Below are positions 41,414 to 50,805 of a DNA stretch of 64,000 nt, piece by piece. Positions within the stretch are counted from its first letter, which is position 1; each line of letters starts with the position of its first letter. The notes under the pieces were generated by a model that searched no databases, had not been told where the DNA came from, and saw nothing but the letters and a program-made list of their open reading frames with translations. Location of the stretch: NCBI RefSeq assembly GCF_008017415.1, contig NZ_VRSV01000001.1, positions 1,054,001 to 1,118,000 on the forward strand, given 5' to 3'. Both the position numbers and the translations under genes were made by a program. The DNA is from Microbacterium hatanonis (GTDB taxonomy: Bacteria; Actinomycetota; Actinomycetes; Actinomycetales; Microbacteriaceae).

Positions 41414-42298
41414 TCAACGCAGAACGCGCAGCGCGACGTCGATCACCTCGGCGCTCGATACATGCAGCGCCTCGGCTGCCGTCGTACCCGTCTCGGCGAG
41501 ATAGGCGTCGACGAGACGATTGCCGACGGCGTACCCGGCGGCGGTCGGCAGGCCGACGGGCGTGCCGCCGAACAGCAGGGCGGCCTCGTCGCCGTGCACC
41601 CAGGCGGCAAAGTTCTGCATCCCGCCCACGTCGAGTCCGGTGACGACCTTGTCGAACACCGCGTCGTCCTCGAGGTGGGGGACGCCGAACGGGGTGTATC
41701 CGAGCTCGCCGTACATCTGCCGGGCGAACGCGTCGGCGAGTCCTTCCGACACGATCTGCTCGCCGACGACGACCGAGGCCGGATTCCATACGACGCCACC
41801 GGGCGCGTATCGCAGATTGTGCTGCAGCTCATGGACGGCGGCGGCTTCGAGGCGGTCGAGGTTCTCGTCGGTGGGCCAGAGCGTGATCGAGATGTACCCC
41901 GTCGCACTGCCGTTGCCGCTGAACCCGCGAGACGGTCCCATGAAGTACTCGGCACCGGGGTCGCCGAGCATGAGCAGGAACGTGATGTCGGGAACCGTGA
42001 TGCCGGGCGTGGCGGCCGTCTGCACCTCGAGCGCCTCGCGGAGAGCGCGCTCCGTGCGCCCCCAGGCATCCGCCTCGACGAGGCGCGAGAGGGCGTCGCG
42101 CACCTCCGCCGTGCGCCCATCGAGGGGGAAGCCCGAGCCCATCACGTGCATCGCGACGAGGTCGATCTCCCCGGGGAAGTACCGGAACATGCCCTCCACC
42201 GGAGCGAGCACCTCGCGAAGCACCCCCGCGCGCTGGGAGGGGCCGGCATCCAGCACCGCTGCAATACCCCGGGCCGTATCGAGAACCGTGATCGTCAT
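41414..42298 (-). CDS. DUF2268-family zinc metalloprotease-like protein
   Basis: Protein of 294 residues with a HExxH-type zinc motif (AAVHELQHNLRY) and a further Glu about 30-40 residues later (GEQIVSEGLADAFARQ), the arrangement of DUF2268 predicted Zn-dependent proteases. The EGLADAFARQMYGE stretch is the family's second signature. No signal peptide is found, so a cytosolic role is likely. The substrate is unknown. The ATG at 42298 follows a TACCGT box by 7 nt; the GTG at 42307 is upstream of that box's spacing optimum. Confidence 0.82.
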   Translation of the reverse strand: MTITVLDTARGIAAVLDAGPSQRAGVLREVLAPVEGMFRYFPGEIDLVAMHVMGSGFPLDGRTAEVRDALSRLVEADAWGRTERALREALEVQTAATPGITVPDITFLLMLGDPGAEYFMGPSRGFSGNGSATGYISITLWPTDENLDRLEAAAVHELQHNLRYAPGGVVWNPASVVVGEQIVSEGLADAFARQMYGELGYTPFGVPHLEDDAVFDKVVTGLDVGGMQNFAAWVHGDEAALLFGGTPVGLPTAAGYAVGNRLVDAYLAETGTTAAEALHVSSAEVIDVALRVLR

Positions 42299-42305
42299 GC
42301 CGCTC

Positions 42306-42311
42306 ACGGTA
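42306..42311 (-). promoter_or_regulatory. -10 box TACCGT of the DUF2268 gene
   Basis: Minus strand, 7 nt before the ATG at 42298. Confidence 0.4.
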
Positions 42312-42379
42312 GAGCCTCACGTCGCGTCAGGGTCAAGCCGCCCCCGCGGCCGCAGGGTGGCCGAGACGAAAGGACACCG

Positions 42380-44048
42380 ATGTCCCCTTCCGAAGACTTC
42401 CCCTACCCGACCCGCCCGCCCCGCAGCACTCCGGAATCGAGGCGGGGCGCGCCGCCGAACCCGCGTCAGGAGACGGCGCCCGGCATGCTCATCGACCGCG
42501 ACCAGGAGATCGAGACGCGAGCCGGTCGCACCGTGCAGGCCGACGTCTACCGGCCCGAGTCGGGCGAACCCGCCGGGGTGCTCATCGCCTGGTCGCCCTA
42601 CGGCAAGCACAATCCCGCGCCCATCGGGCAGATCTACCCGACCAGCGGAGCGAAGCCCGAGTGGATGAGCGACCTCACCACGTTCGAGGGGCCCGACCCT
42701 GTGTTCTGGGTGCCGCGCGGCTACGCGCTCGTCATCGCCGACATCCCGGGCACCTGGTACGCGAAGGGCCCGGCCTCCTACGCCTCACCGGAGGAGGCCG
42801 ACGATTTCGCCGACCTCATCGAGTGGGCGGGCACGCAGCCCTGGTCGAACGGCCGAGTCGGCCTCACCGGCGTCTCCTACCTCACGGTCGCGCAGTGGCG
42901 CGTGGCCGGCCTCACGCCACCGCATCTGGCTGCCATCAACCCCTGGGAGGGCTGGTCCGACACCTACCGCGAGGTGGCGCGCCACGGCGGCATCCCCGAG
43001 ACATCGTTCTGGCCGTACATCTGGGAACGATGGGGCGCCTCGACCGGCGAGATCGAAGACCTCGAACGCGAAGACCGCGAGCACCCGTTCTTCGACGACT
43101 TCTGGGCATCGAAGGCGGCCGACCTCGAGGCCATCACCGTGCCGGCGTTCGTCGTCGCCTCGTGGACCGACCAGGGACTCCATACCCGCGGCACGCTCGA
43201 GGGGTTCCGCCGGATCTCCTCACCGCACAAATGGCTGTACGTCCACGGCGCGAAGAAATGGGCCGAGTACTACCGACCCGAGATGGTCGAGATGCAAGCG
43301 CAGTTCTTCGACCGTTTCCTTCTCGATAGGCCCTCCGAAATCGAGTCGTGGCCCCGCGTTCGCGTCGAGTTGCGCGAGCGCTACGGCGTCGGGTCGTTCG
43401 TCGACAGCACCGACTGGCCGCTGCCCGAGGTCGAGTACCGCGCTCTGCACCTCGATGCCTCGACGGGCGCGGTGAGTCACGACCCCGTGTCCGCGGGGGC
43501 CCGTGCGTCGTACCACGGGCTCGGCGATCCGTTCCTGCCCGAACGGGTCGTGTTCGAGCACCGCTTCGCCGAGGCGGTCGACGTCGTGGGCCACGCCCGC
43601 GCCATCCTGCACGTCGAGGCTCCCGAAGCCTCAGACATGGACATCTTCGTCGGGCTCTTCAAGCGCGACGTCCATGGCGAGATCGTGCCCTTCGCGTACT
43701 ACGCCCCAGTTCGAGGACGGGCCGGTCGCGCTCGGCTGGCTGCGCGCCTCTCACCGCGAGCTCGACCCCGAACGCTCGACCGTTCATCTGCCCGTCCTCG
43801 CGCACCGTCGCGCTGTGCCTCTCGAGGAGGGGCGACCCACCCGGGTGGAGATCGAGATCCTCCCGTCGGGCACCCGCTTCGCTGCGGGCGAGAGCCTCGT
43901 GCTCGTGGTGCAGGGGCACGACATCAAGCACTACCCGAAGCCGCTCGTCTACGCCCGGCACGAGACCGACATCAACCGCGGTCCCCAGATCCTCCATACC
44001 GGCGGGGGCTACGACGCACAGCTCGTCATCCCGATCAGAGGAGCCTGA
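42380..44048 (+). pseudogene. CocE/NonD-family hydrolase with a single-base frameshift
   Basis: Reads as a 555-residue CocE/NonD alpha/beta hydrolase if one base is removed. Start ATG at 42380 with AAAGGA upstream. The nucleophile elbow is GVSYLTVAQ (GxSYxG-like), the Asp is in ASWTDQGLHTRG and the His in YVHGAKKWAEYY. Frame 1 is normal until FAYYAP; homologous text resumes in the next frame at QFEDGPVALGWLRASHREL. The run of C at 43704-43707 has four bases where three (GCC CAG) restores the frame. The C-terminal jelly-roll domain (to IPIRGA) therefore follows the shift. Homopolymer sequencing error and genuine mutation are both possible. Confidence 0.85.
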
Positions 44049-44049
44049 C

Positions 44050-45186
44050 TCAGCGCCCGTCGATGATCGACATGAATCCCGCGAACGCGAAGATCCCCGG
44101 CACGACGTAGAGCGAGGTGCGCACGACGTACCACGCGATCGCGGCGACGACCGGCCGCATGCCGGTCTGCCGGTTGCGCACCACGAGACGTCGCCCGTCC
44201 CCGCCGATCACGGGATCGGGCGGCCTCCACGGCACGCCCGGGCGATCGAGCGCTGCCTTCACCGCAGCGAGGGCGAACGGCACGTCCTGCCCGGGCACGC
44301 GCTCGTCGAGGTACTGCCGGGCCTTCGACGTCACCCGCGGCACGACCTCCTCCAGCACGGCGCCCACCCGCTCCCAGTGCTCGACGGCGAAGAAGTCGAC
44401 GCCGGGCGAGGTGAAGAAGACGAGGGTGTCGTCGACGATCTCGACGTTGTACGCGCTCGCGTGATCGATCAGGGCCGCCATGAGGTCGGGCGTGAGCACG
44501 TAGAGCGCGTCCTGCCCGTACCGGGCGGGGGAGTAGACGCGGAACCACCGGTCGAAGTCGCCCTCGAGAGAGAGGCGCTGCCCGCGATCGACACCCGCGG
44601 GCAGGTCGGTGCCGACGCCGTCGTTCGAGGTCGCATCGAGGATGAGGTGCGGCAACGGGGCGGAGAGCTTCACGGCGATGTACTGCCACTCGGTGGCCCG
44701 TGGCCCGCGCGCCTTGAGCGCGCCGAACTCGGTGCCGCGCGCCGCGAAGCGCGGATAGGCGCGCACTCCGACGCTCGAACTGGTGATCAGCGCCGAGAAC
44801 GTCGCCCTCTCGCTCGGGCGCGGTTCGTACCCGTTGGCGAGGGCCGTCAGGGTGCGCCGCCACTCCCGCAGGCGTGCCCGTGCCGAGGGTGGACGCTTCG
44901 TTGCCCGGTAGAGCAGCACGGTGCCGACCAGCCACACCGCGAGAATCGGCATCGTCACGCTCAGCACGGCGACGTCGCGCGAGGCGAGCCGACCGTCCTG
45001 CAGTGCGTCGACCTGCACGCCGACCGACATGAAGACCACGAACATGTACCAGAGCAGCAGGCAGTTGTTCACGTGCAGCAGCACCTGACGCTTCGTCGGA
45101 GACCAGCTCGGCCGGGATTCGCGCCGTACGGTCGCCATCGCTTCGGCGACCTCCTCGGGCGGCGCGGTCATCCAGCGCAGGTCCAT
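44050..45186 (-). CDS. Membrane protein with large soluble middle domain, unknown function
   Basis: Protein of 378 residues that I do not assign. Residues 40-60 and 78-100 hold two N-terminal membrane helices ([15 protein letters not shown] and [19 protein letters not shown]), residues 120-340 form a soluble domain with two sub-blocks ([19 protein letters not shown] and [18 protein letters not shown]), and a last helix sits near the C-terminus ([17 protein letters not shown]). The pattern resembles DUF3137-like membrane proteins, but the resemblance is weak. It converges on the CocE-like gene with a 1-bp gap. Confidence 0.6.
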   Translation of the reverse strand: MDLRWMTAPPEEVAEAMATVRRESRPSWSPTKRQVLLHVNNCLLLWYMFVVFMSVGVQVDALQDGRLASRDVAVLSVTMPILAVWLVGTVLLYRATKRPPSARARLREWRRTLTALANGYEPRPSERATFSALITSSSVGVRAYPRFAARGTEFGALKARGPRATEWQYIAVKLSAPLPHLILDATSNDGVGTDLPAGVDRGQRLSLEGDFDRWFRVYSPARYGQDALYVLTPDLMAALIDHASAYNVEIVDDTLVFFTSPGVDFFAVEHWERVGAVLEEVVPRVTSKARQYLDERVPGQDVPFALAAVKAALDRPGVPWRPPDPVIGGDGRRLVVRNRQTGMRPVVAAIAWYVVRTSLYVVPGIFAFAGFMSIIDGR

Positions 45187-45236
45187 GCGGCCAGTCAACC
45201 AGCATCCGGATGCTGCGCCCGCCCGCCCGCCACGGT

Positions 45237-45242
45237 TACGCT
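45237..45242 (+). promoter_or_regulatory. -10 box TACGCT of the DUF2200 gene
   Basis: Ends 6 nt before the GTG at 45249, which is thereby preferred over nearby codons. Confidence 0.5.
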
Positions 45243-45248
45243 TCCTGC

Positions 45249-45593
45249 GTGCACCGGATCTTCACGACGAGCTTCGCCTCGGTCTACCCGCTCTATGTGG
45301 CGAAGGCCGAGCGCAAAGGACGTACGAAGGACGAGGTCGACGAGCTCGTCCTGTGGCTCACCGGCTTCGAGCGGAGCGACCTCGAGCGGCACCTCGCGGA
45401 CGCCACGACATTCGAGCAGTTCTTCGCCGAAGCCCCGCTCAACCCGAACGCGTCCCTCATCACCGGCGTCGTCTGCGGGGTGAAGGTGCAGGAGGTCGAA
45501 GACCCGCTGATGCAGAAGATCCGCTACCTCGACAAGATCATCGACGAACTGGCCAAGGGCAAGGCGATGGAGAAGATCCAGCGCACCCCGTGA
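45249..45593 (+). CDS. DUF2200-family protein
   Basis: Protein of 114 residues matching DUF2200: [24 protein letters not shown] at the start and [18 protein letters not shown] at the end, with the [14 protein letters not shown] motif in the middle. Proteins of this family are small, all-alpha and occur widely in bacteria with unknown function. No membrane or signal segment is present. It is followed 31 bp later by an SDR gene with its own promoter box. Confidence 0.82.
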   Translation: MHRIFTTSFASVYPLYVAKAERKGRTKDEVDELVLWLTGFERSDLERHLADATTFEQFFAEAPLNPNASLITGVVCGVKVQEVEDPLMQKIRYLDKIIDELAKGKAMEKIQRTP

Positions 45594-45612
45594 GCGCGAC
45601 GGACGCGCGCGA

Positions 45613-45618
45613 TAGGTT
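45613..45618 (+). promoter_or_regulatory. -10 box TAGGTT of the second SDR gene
   Basis: Ends 6 nt before the ATG at 45625. Confidence 0.5.
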
Positions 45619-45624
45619 CGGGGA

Positions 45625-46542
45625 ATGACGCACCGTAGCCCTTCCGAGGAGCCCGGCGGAGCCGACGAGGTCGAGGCCGCCCACGACGCACGCGTCGGCT
45701 CCGAGCCCGTCTTCGCCGAGCCCGACCGACCGCGAACCTGGTTCATCACGGGCGCGAGCCGCGGACTGGGACGTGCCCTGGCCTTCGCTGCGGCAGACGC
45801 GGGCGACACCGTGATCGCGACGGTGCGCGACCTCGCCGATGCACCGGTCGGAGAGGGCATCCGGGCCGTCGTGCTCGATGTGCGAGACCGGGACGCCGCA
45901 CATGCGGCGGTCGCCGAAGCGGTGCGCGAGACCGGGCGCCTCGACGTGCTGGTGAACAACGCCGGCTACGGGCTCGTCGGCATGGTCGAAGAGGTGGAGC
46001 ACGACGATGCTCTCGCCATCGTCGAGACCGACATGCTCGGCCCGCTCTGGTTGTCGCAGGCTGCGCTGCCGGTCATGCGCGAGCAGGGCCACGGCCATAT
46101 TCTGCAGATCTCCACCTCGGGTGCCGTCGGCGCGATCGCCGGGCTCGGCCTCTACAACGCCGCGAAGTGGGGCCTCGAAGGATTCAGCTCGGCGCTCGCT
46201 CTGGAGGCCGGAGCGTTCGGGGTGCGGGTCACCATCGTGCAGTGCGGAGCGCTCGATACGGGGTGGGCGACCAGCGGAATGCGCTTCGCGCGCACGTCGG
46301 CGGCGTACGACGACCTCCGTCTCGCGACCTTCGGCACGGCCGAGACGCCGTGGGCCGCGGAGGGCACGGGCGGGGGACTGGCTCCGAGCGCGGCTGCGAC
46401 AGCGATCCTCCGATACGTCGACGAGCCCGACGGGCGCCTGCGGCTGCTCGTCGGCGACGATGTTCCCGAGCACGTCGCGCACGCGCTGCACCAGCGGCTC
46501 GCCGACTACCGTCGCGACCCGCGCTTCCCGCAGCTGGACTGA
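45625..46542 (+). CDS. SDR-family oxidoreductase
   Basis: Short-chain dehydrogenase of 305 residues with an N-terminal extension of about 35 residues rich in Glu/Asp and Pro. Cofactor loop TWFITGASRGLGRALAFAAA, NNAGYGLVG, and Ser-Tyr-Lys as ISTSGAVG followed by LYNAAKWGLEGFSSAL. Ser-Arg after the glycine loop's first G suggests NADPH preference, which is only an inference. Substrate unknown. Confidence 0.9.
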   Translation: MTHRSPSEEPGGADEVEAAHDARVGSEPVFAEPDRPRTWFITGASRGLGRALAFAAADAGDTVIATVRDLADAPVGEGIRAVVLDVRDRDAAHAAVAEAVRETGRLDVLVNNAGYGLVGMVEEVEHDDALAIVETDMLGPLWLSQAALPVMREQGHGHILQISTSGAVGAIAGLGLYNAAKWGLEGFSSALALEAGAFGVRVTIVQCGALDTGWATSGMRFARTSAAYDDLRLATFGTAETPWAAEGTGGGLAPSAAATAILRYVDEPDGRLRLLVGDDVPEHVAHALHQRLADYRRDPRFPQLD

Positions 46543-46551
46543 CCGCGCTCG

Positions 46552-47784
46552 TCAGAGCCTGTCGGCCTTCGCCTCGAGCACCGATCGCTGGGCGGCGTTG
46601 CGCACCAGAGACGCAGCGGTGCGCAGCTCGGAGCGCGCCTCGTCGATGCGCCCCAGTCGGGACAGCAGCTCGCCGCGCACGCTCGGCAGCAGGTACGACC
46701 CGCGGAACGCCGCGTCGTCGATCGCATCGACGAGCGCAAGAGCTTCGGCCGGCCCTGTCGCCATCGACACGGCCACGGCGCGGTTGAGATCGACCACCGG
46801 ATTCGGGGCGATGCGGCCGAGCGTCTCGTAGAGCAGCACGATCCTCGCCCAGTCCGTCGCCTCCACGCTCGGCGCGATCGCATGGCACTCGGCGATCGCC
46901 GCCTGCAGCGCATACGGTCCGCGACCCGTGCGACGGCCGGCCGCCGCCGCATCCGCCCTCCGCAGCACGCTGACCGCGCGGGCGATCTGCCCGTGGTCCC
47001 ACCGTCTGCGATCCTGGTCGGCGAGCAGCACCGGCGTGCCGTCGGGCGTCTCCCGCGCGGCGAACCGCGATCGCTGGAACTCCATCAGCGCGACCAACGC
47101 CAGCGGTTCGGGCTCGCGAGGCAGAAGCCCCGCCACGACGCGGCCGAGCCGGACGGCCTCGTCGGCGAGGTCGGGGCGCACCCACCGGTCTCCGCCGGTC
47201 GCCGCGTACCCCTCGGTGAACACGAGGTAGACCACCCCGAGCACCGTCGTGAGGCGTGCCGCCCACTCGCCGGGCTCGGGCGTCTCGAAGGGCACACGGG
47301 CCGCGGCGAGCGTCTTCTTCGCCCGCGTGATCCGTGCCTGCACCGTCGGCACGGTGGTCAGCAGCATCCGCGCGATCTCCTCGGTCGACAGCCCGGCGAC
47401 GACCCGCAGGGTCAGGGCGACCTGCGACTCGCGGGAGAGCGCGGGGTGGCAGGCCGTGAAGACGAGGCGCACGATGTCGTCGTCGATCGGCTGCCACTCG
47501 TCGTCGATCGCCTCGTCGAGCGTCCGGGCGATCGACGCATAGCGATCGTCGCGTCGCTCGCTGCGACGCCAGGCATCGATCGCCCGGCGCTTCGCGACCG
47601 CCGTGAGCCACGCGCCGGGGTTCGTGGGGATCTCGCGGCCCCACGACCCCAGCGCCTCGACGACCGCTTCGTGCGCGACGTCCTCGGCGAGGCCGAGGTC
47701 ACCGGTCGCCTTCGCGACCGACGCCACGATCCGCGCGCCTTCGATGCGCCAGACGGCCTCGATCGTGCGTCGCACATCGGTCAT
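46552..47784 (-). CDS. ECF42-type RNA polymerase sigma factor with C-terminal TPR-like extension
   Basis: Sigma factor of 410 residues. Region 2 contains AEDVAHEAVVEALGSWGREI and region 4 GLSTEEIARMLLTTVPTVQARI; the extra 200 C-terminal residues are helical repeats (RAVAVSMATGPAEALALVDAI) characteristic of the ECF42 group. These sigma factors lack an anti-sigma factor and are linked to YCII/DGPF proteins, one of which lies directly upstream (47788-48207). The ATG at 47784 comes 3 nt after the partner's stop, so the two form one operon. Signal and target genes are unknown. Confidence 0.9.
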   Translation of the reverse strand: MTDVRRTIEAVWRIEGARIVASVAKATGDLGLAEDVAHEAVVEALGSWGREIPTNPGAWLTAVAKRRAIDAWRRSERRDDRYASIARTLDEAIDDEWQPIDDDIVRLVFTACHPALSRESQVALTLRVVAGLSTEEIARMLLTTVPTVQARITRAKKTLAAARVPFETPEPGEWAARLTTVLGVVYLVFTEGYAATGGDRWVRPDLADEAVRLGRVVAGLLPREPEPLALVALMEFQRSRFAARETPDGTPVLLADQDRRRWDHGQIARAVSVLRRADAAAAGRRTGRGPYALQAAIAECHAIAPSVEATDWARIVLLYETLGRIAPNPVVDLNRAVAVSMATGPAEALALVDAIDDAAFRGSYLLPSVRGELLSRLGRIDEARSELRTAASLVRNAAQRSVLEAKADRL

Positions 47785-47787
47785 GGA

Positions 47788-48207
47788 TCACGCCGTACCG
47801 AGGTCGGGACGCCACTCCTTCTCCTTCTGGACGTACTCGTTGTCGGCGTAGTCCGCGAAGTCGCTCTCATCGGTGACGCGCCGCACTTCGAGCTTGTTCC
47901 CGGCGGTGAGCGGGGCGCGCTTGGCCCACTCGAGCGCCTCCTCGGCCGTGGCGGTCTGGATGATCCAGAACCCGTTGAACAGCTCGTGGATCTCTCCGTA
48001 GGGGCCGTCGCTGACGACGGGGGACTCGCCGGCGAAGTCGACCACGTAGCCCGGCTCGGGAGCGAGGCCGTCGCCCGACACCATGACCCCCGCCGTGATC
48101 ATGGCTTCGTTGTAGGCGCCCATCGCATTGATGACGGCCTCGAAGTCCATCTCGGCGTAGGCGTCGGCCCCCTGCTGGGTGGCCCGCATGATCAGCATGT
48201 GCTTCAT
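47788..48207 (-). CDS. YCII-related DGPF-domain protein, partner of the ECF sigma factor
   Basis: Protein of 139 residues with the DGPF hallmark, here VVSDGPYGEIHELFNGFWII. It starts KHMLIMRATQQGADAY and is folded like YciI (ferredoxin-like). These proteins regularly accompany ECF42-type sigma factors and are thought to help control them, but the mechanism is not known. GAGGAGAG precedes the ATG at 48207 (on the minus strand), a strong Shine-Dalgarno. First gene of the two-gene unit. Confidence 0.88.
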   Translation of the reverse strand: MKHMLIMRATQQGADAYAEMDFEAVINAMGAYNEAMITAGVMVSGDGLAPEPGYVVDFAGESPVVSDGPYGEIHELFNGFWIIQTATAEEALEWAKRAPLTAGNKLEVRRVTDESDFADYADNEYVQKEKEWRPDLGTA

Positions 48208-48285
48208 CGTTCTCTCCTCGTTCGGTGGGGGATCCAGCATCCCTCTCACTATCGCGTCGAACGGGGGCCGGAGGAATCGACATCG

Positions 48286-48306
48286 CCGCGGAAACTTTTT
48301 CCGCGG
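48286..48306. promoter_or_regulatory. Hairpin in the divergent gap before PadR and YCII genes
   Basis: CCGCGGAAA CTT TTTCCGCGG, a perfect 9-bp stem. It lies in the 212-bp region between the divergent start codons; without a nearby gene end, it could be an operator or part of a leader. Confidence 0.4.
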
Positions 48307-48358
48307 GGCCCGATTCCCACCCTGAGCAACGTCTGAGGATCCGGTCCAGAGGATGCTG

Positions 48359-48382
48359 AGCGATATATCGTTGAGTATCGCT
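48359..48382. promoter_or_regulatory. Candidate PadR operator
   Basis: AGCGATA and TATCGCT arms, 10 bp apart, enclose the perfect palindrome CGATATATCG (48361-48370). It is 37 bp before the PadR start and AT-rich against a GC-rich background, which suits autoregulation by the PadR protein. Confidence 0.5.
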
Positions 48383-48419
48383 GAGCCCTATCCGGGCCCG
48401 GCCACACAGGAGGTTCATC

Positions 48420-49004
48420 ATGAGCAATCCCTTCACCAGCGACGCCTTCGGCGGAGCCGGCCGCGGTCGCGGCGCCGGCCAGGGTTGGCCGTTGAACGGC
48501 ATCTGGGAAGCGATGGAGCAGTTCGGCAAGCAGTTCGAGCAGAAGGTCGGCGGTGGCAGCACCCGCGTGAGTCGCGGCGACGTCCGCGCCGCCGTTCTCG
48601 CGCTCCTCGCCGAGAAGCCCATGCACGGCTACCAGATCATCCGCGAGATCGAAGACCGCAGCGGCGGCAGCTGGAAGCCGAGCCCCGGCTCGGTGTACCC
48701 CACCCTCCAGCTCCTCGCCGACGAGGGCCTCATCCTCGCCACCGAGTCCGAGGGCCGCAAGACCTATTCGCTCACCGAAGAGGGCCGCGACGTGGCTGGC
48801 GCCGACAGCGACCGCACGGCTCCCTGGGAAGCATCCGGATCCCGCGAGAACCTTCGCACCGGCGCCCTCCCCAAGGCCGGCGTCGACCTCGCCCAGGCAG
48901 TCGCTCAGGTCGGACGCTCCGGCAACCCCGAGCAGGTGAAGCAGGCGGTCGACGTGCTCGACGAGGCACGCCGTAAGATCTTCTCCATCCTCGCCCAGGG
49001 CTGA
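48420..49004 (+). CDS. PadR-family transcriptional regulator
   Basis: Regulator of 194 residues. Residues 55-125 form the PadR winged helix: LLAEKPMHGYQIIREIEDRS and GSVYPTLQLLADEGLILATE, with a wing EGRKTYSLTEEGRD. The first 50 residues are a Gly-rich tail (FGGAGRGRGAGQGWPLNG), and the C-terminal half has a dimerisation helix (VKQAVDVLDEARRKIFSIL). A strong AGGAGG precedes the ATG. It lies 52 bp before the UbiB-type kinase and the two are probably cotranscribed. PadR proteins usually respond to phenolics or drugs. Confidence 0.9.
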   Translation: MSNPFTSDAFGGAGRGRGAGQGWPLNGIWEAMEQFGKQFEQKVGGGSTRVSRGDVRAAVLALLAEKPMHGYQIIREIEDRSGGSWKPSPGSVYPTLQLLADEGLILATESEGRKTYSLTEEGRDVAGADSDRTAPWEASGSRENLRTGALPKAGVDLAQAVAQVGRSGNPEQVKQAVDVLDEARRKIFSILAQG

Positions 49005-49056
49005 CGCTGCACCGATCGACCGGGTGCCCAGGGCACGCCGGCGTCAAGGAGATCTC

Positions 49057-50745
49057 ATGGCTGACGCCGGCGACCTGAGCGCCCGCTATCGACGGATCAC
49101 GCGGTTCGCCGCGCGCTACCTCGTGCAGGCGTGGTGGTTCGAGCTGTTCCTCCCGAGACTCGGGCTCTCCCGTATCTCGGCACGGAACCGCACGAAGCGC
49201 CTGCAGAACATCGCGCGCCGTTTTCACGGCCTCGCGATCGATCTCGGCGGCCTCATGATCAAGGTCGGGCAGTTCATGTCGTCGCGCCTCGACGTGCTGC
49301 CGCCCGAGATCACGAAAGAGCTCGAGGGTCTGCAGGACGAGGTGCCCGCGGTCCCGTTCGCCGCGATCCGCGCCCTCGCCGAAGCGGAGCTCGGTGTGTC
49401 GCTCGACCGCGCCTTCGCGTCGGTCGACCCGACGCCGTTGGCGGCGGCATCCCTCGGCCAGGCCCACCGGGCGACCCTGTCGGACGCAGACGCCGAGGTC
49501 ACCGGACTCAGCTCCGTCGTCATCAAGATCCAGCGCCCCGGGATCGACCAGGTCGTCGACGTCGACCTCCGCGCACTGCGCCAGGTCGCGCGATGGCTGA
49601 GCCGCGTGCGCCTGGTCTCCGACCGGGTCGACATGCACGCCCTCGTCGAGGAGTTCGCCCACACGAGCCTCGAGGAGATCGACTACCTGCACGAGGCCGC
49701 GAACTCCGAACGGTTCGCGAACGACTTCGCCGGCGACGGGCGCGTCACCGTGCCCGAGATCGTCTGGGAGCGCACCACCCGACGTGTGCTCACTCTCGAA
49801 GACGTCACCGCGATCAAGATCACCGACGTCGACGGGCTGCGCGCGGCCGGCATCGACCCCGCCGAGGTCGCGATCGAGTTCGCCTCGGTCATGTTCGACC
49901 AGCTCTTCGCCGACGGGTTCTTCCACGCCGATCCGCATCCCGGCAACATCTTCGTCACCCCGAACGAGCCCGACCCGGCGACGGGTCGCGCCTGGCACCT
50001 CACCTTCATCGACTTCGGCATGATGGGCGAGGTCCCGGAGGGACTCCGCCGCGGACTCCGGCGCCTGCTCATCGCCGCGGCCTCCCGCGACGGGAAGGGC
50101 CTCGTCGACGGCATCCGCGACGTCGGCGTGCTGCTGCCGTCGGCCGACACCGCCGAGCTCGAGCGCGCGATGACCCAGCTCTTCGCCCGGTTCGGGGGCA
50201 TGGGCTTCGCCGAGCTGCAGGAGGTCGACCCGCGGGAGTTCCGTGCGTTCGCGGTGGAGTTCGGCGACGTGGTGAGGTCGCTGCCGTTCCAGCTGCCGGA
50301 GAACTTCCTCCTCATCATCCGGGCGATGTCGCTCGTCTCGGGCAACTGCAGCGCGCTCGACCCCGCATTCAACATCTGGGACGCCGTCGAGCCCTACGCG
50401 AATCGCCTGATCCGCGAAGAGGGCGGGAATGTCGTGCAGGGCTTCGCGAAGCAGGCCGTGTCTCTCGCCGGACTCGCCGCCCGTCTTCCGCGGCGGTTCG
50501 ACGACCTCGCCACCCGCATCGAGGACGGCCGCATCGCCGTGCAGACCCCGAAGCTCGATCGCCGCATCGGCTCGCTCGAACGGATGGGGCGGCGTGTCGT
50601 CTCGGCCGTGCTCTTCGCGGCCCTGCTCATCGCGGGCGCCGTGCTGCGGGTCGACGACGCGGTGTTCGGCACGGTGCTGATGTCGATCTCGGTCGTCCCG
50701 CTCCTGCACGCCCTCTTCGCCGGGTTCACCGCCGGGCGTCGCTGA
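49057..50745 (+). CDS. UbiB/ABC1/AarF-family atypical kinase
   Basis: Protein of 562 residues of the UbiB family of atypical kinases/ATPases, involved in membrane lipid and isoprenoid quinone metabolism. Family motifs: LMIKVGQFMSSRLDVLP (KxGQ), the Ala-rich loop PLAAASLGQAHRA that replaces the glycine loop, ATP-site Lys in VVIKIQRPG, HADPHPGNIF (catalytic loop with Asp and Asn), and FIDFGMMGEV (DFG-type metal site). Two helices at the C-terminus (SAVLFAALLIAGAVL and VPLLHALFAGF) anchor it. AAGGAG precedes the ATG at 49057. Confidence 0.92.
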   Translation: MADAGDLSARYRRITRFAARYLVQAWWFELFLPRLGLSRISARNRTKRLQNIARRFHGLAIDLGGLMIKVGQFMSSRLDVLPPEITKELEGLQDEVPAVPFAAIRALAEAELGVSLDRAFASVDPTPLAAASLGQAHRATLSDADAEVTGLSSVVIKIQRPGIDQVVDVDLRALRQVARWLSRVRLVSDRVDMHALVEEFAHTSLEEIDYLHEAANSERFANDFAGDGRVTVPEIVWERTTRRVLTLEDVTAIKITDVDGLRAAGIDPAEVAIEFASVMFDQLFADGFFHADPHPGNIFVTPNEPDPATGRAWHLTFIDFGMMGEVPEGLRRGLRRLLIAAASRDGKGLVDGIRDVGVLLPSADTAELERAMTQLFARFGGMGFAELQEVDPREFRAFAVEFGDVVRSLPFQLPENFLLIIRAMSLVSGNCSALDPAFNIWDAVEPYANRLIREEGGNVVQGFAKQAVSLAGLAARLPRRFDDLATRIEDGRIAVQTPKLDRRIGSLERMGRRVVSAVLFAALLIAGAVLRVDDAVFGTVLMSISVVPLLHALFAGFTAGRR

Positions 50746-50751
50746 ACGCGA

Positions 50752-50782
50752 AAGGGGCGCCGACGTGATGTCGGCGCCCCTT
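50752..50782. terminator. Bidirectional terminator
   Basis: AAGGGGCGCCGAC / GTCGGCGCCCCTT, a perfect 13-bp stem with a 5-nt loop. It lies between the UbiB gene's end and the end of the converging transglycosylase-like gene and carries A- and T-tails on both strands. Confidence 0.85.
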
Positions 50783-50805
50783 CGGCGTTCAGCTGTTCTG
50801 AGAAG

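Noticed and set aside
48772..50709. 645-codon minus-strand open frame opposite the UbiB-type gene
   Set aside because: Antisense shadow of a gene with all UbiB motifs; no promoter or ribosome-binding site.
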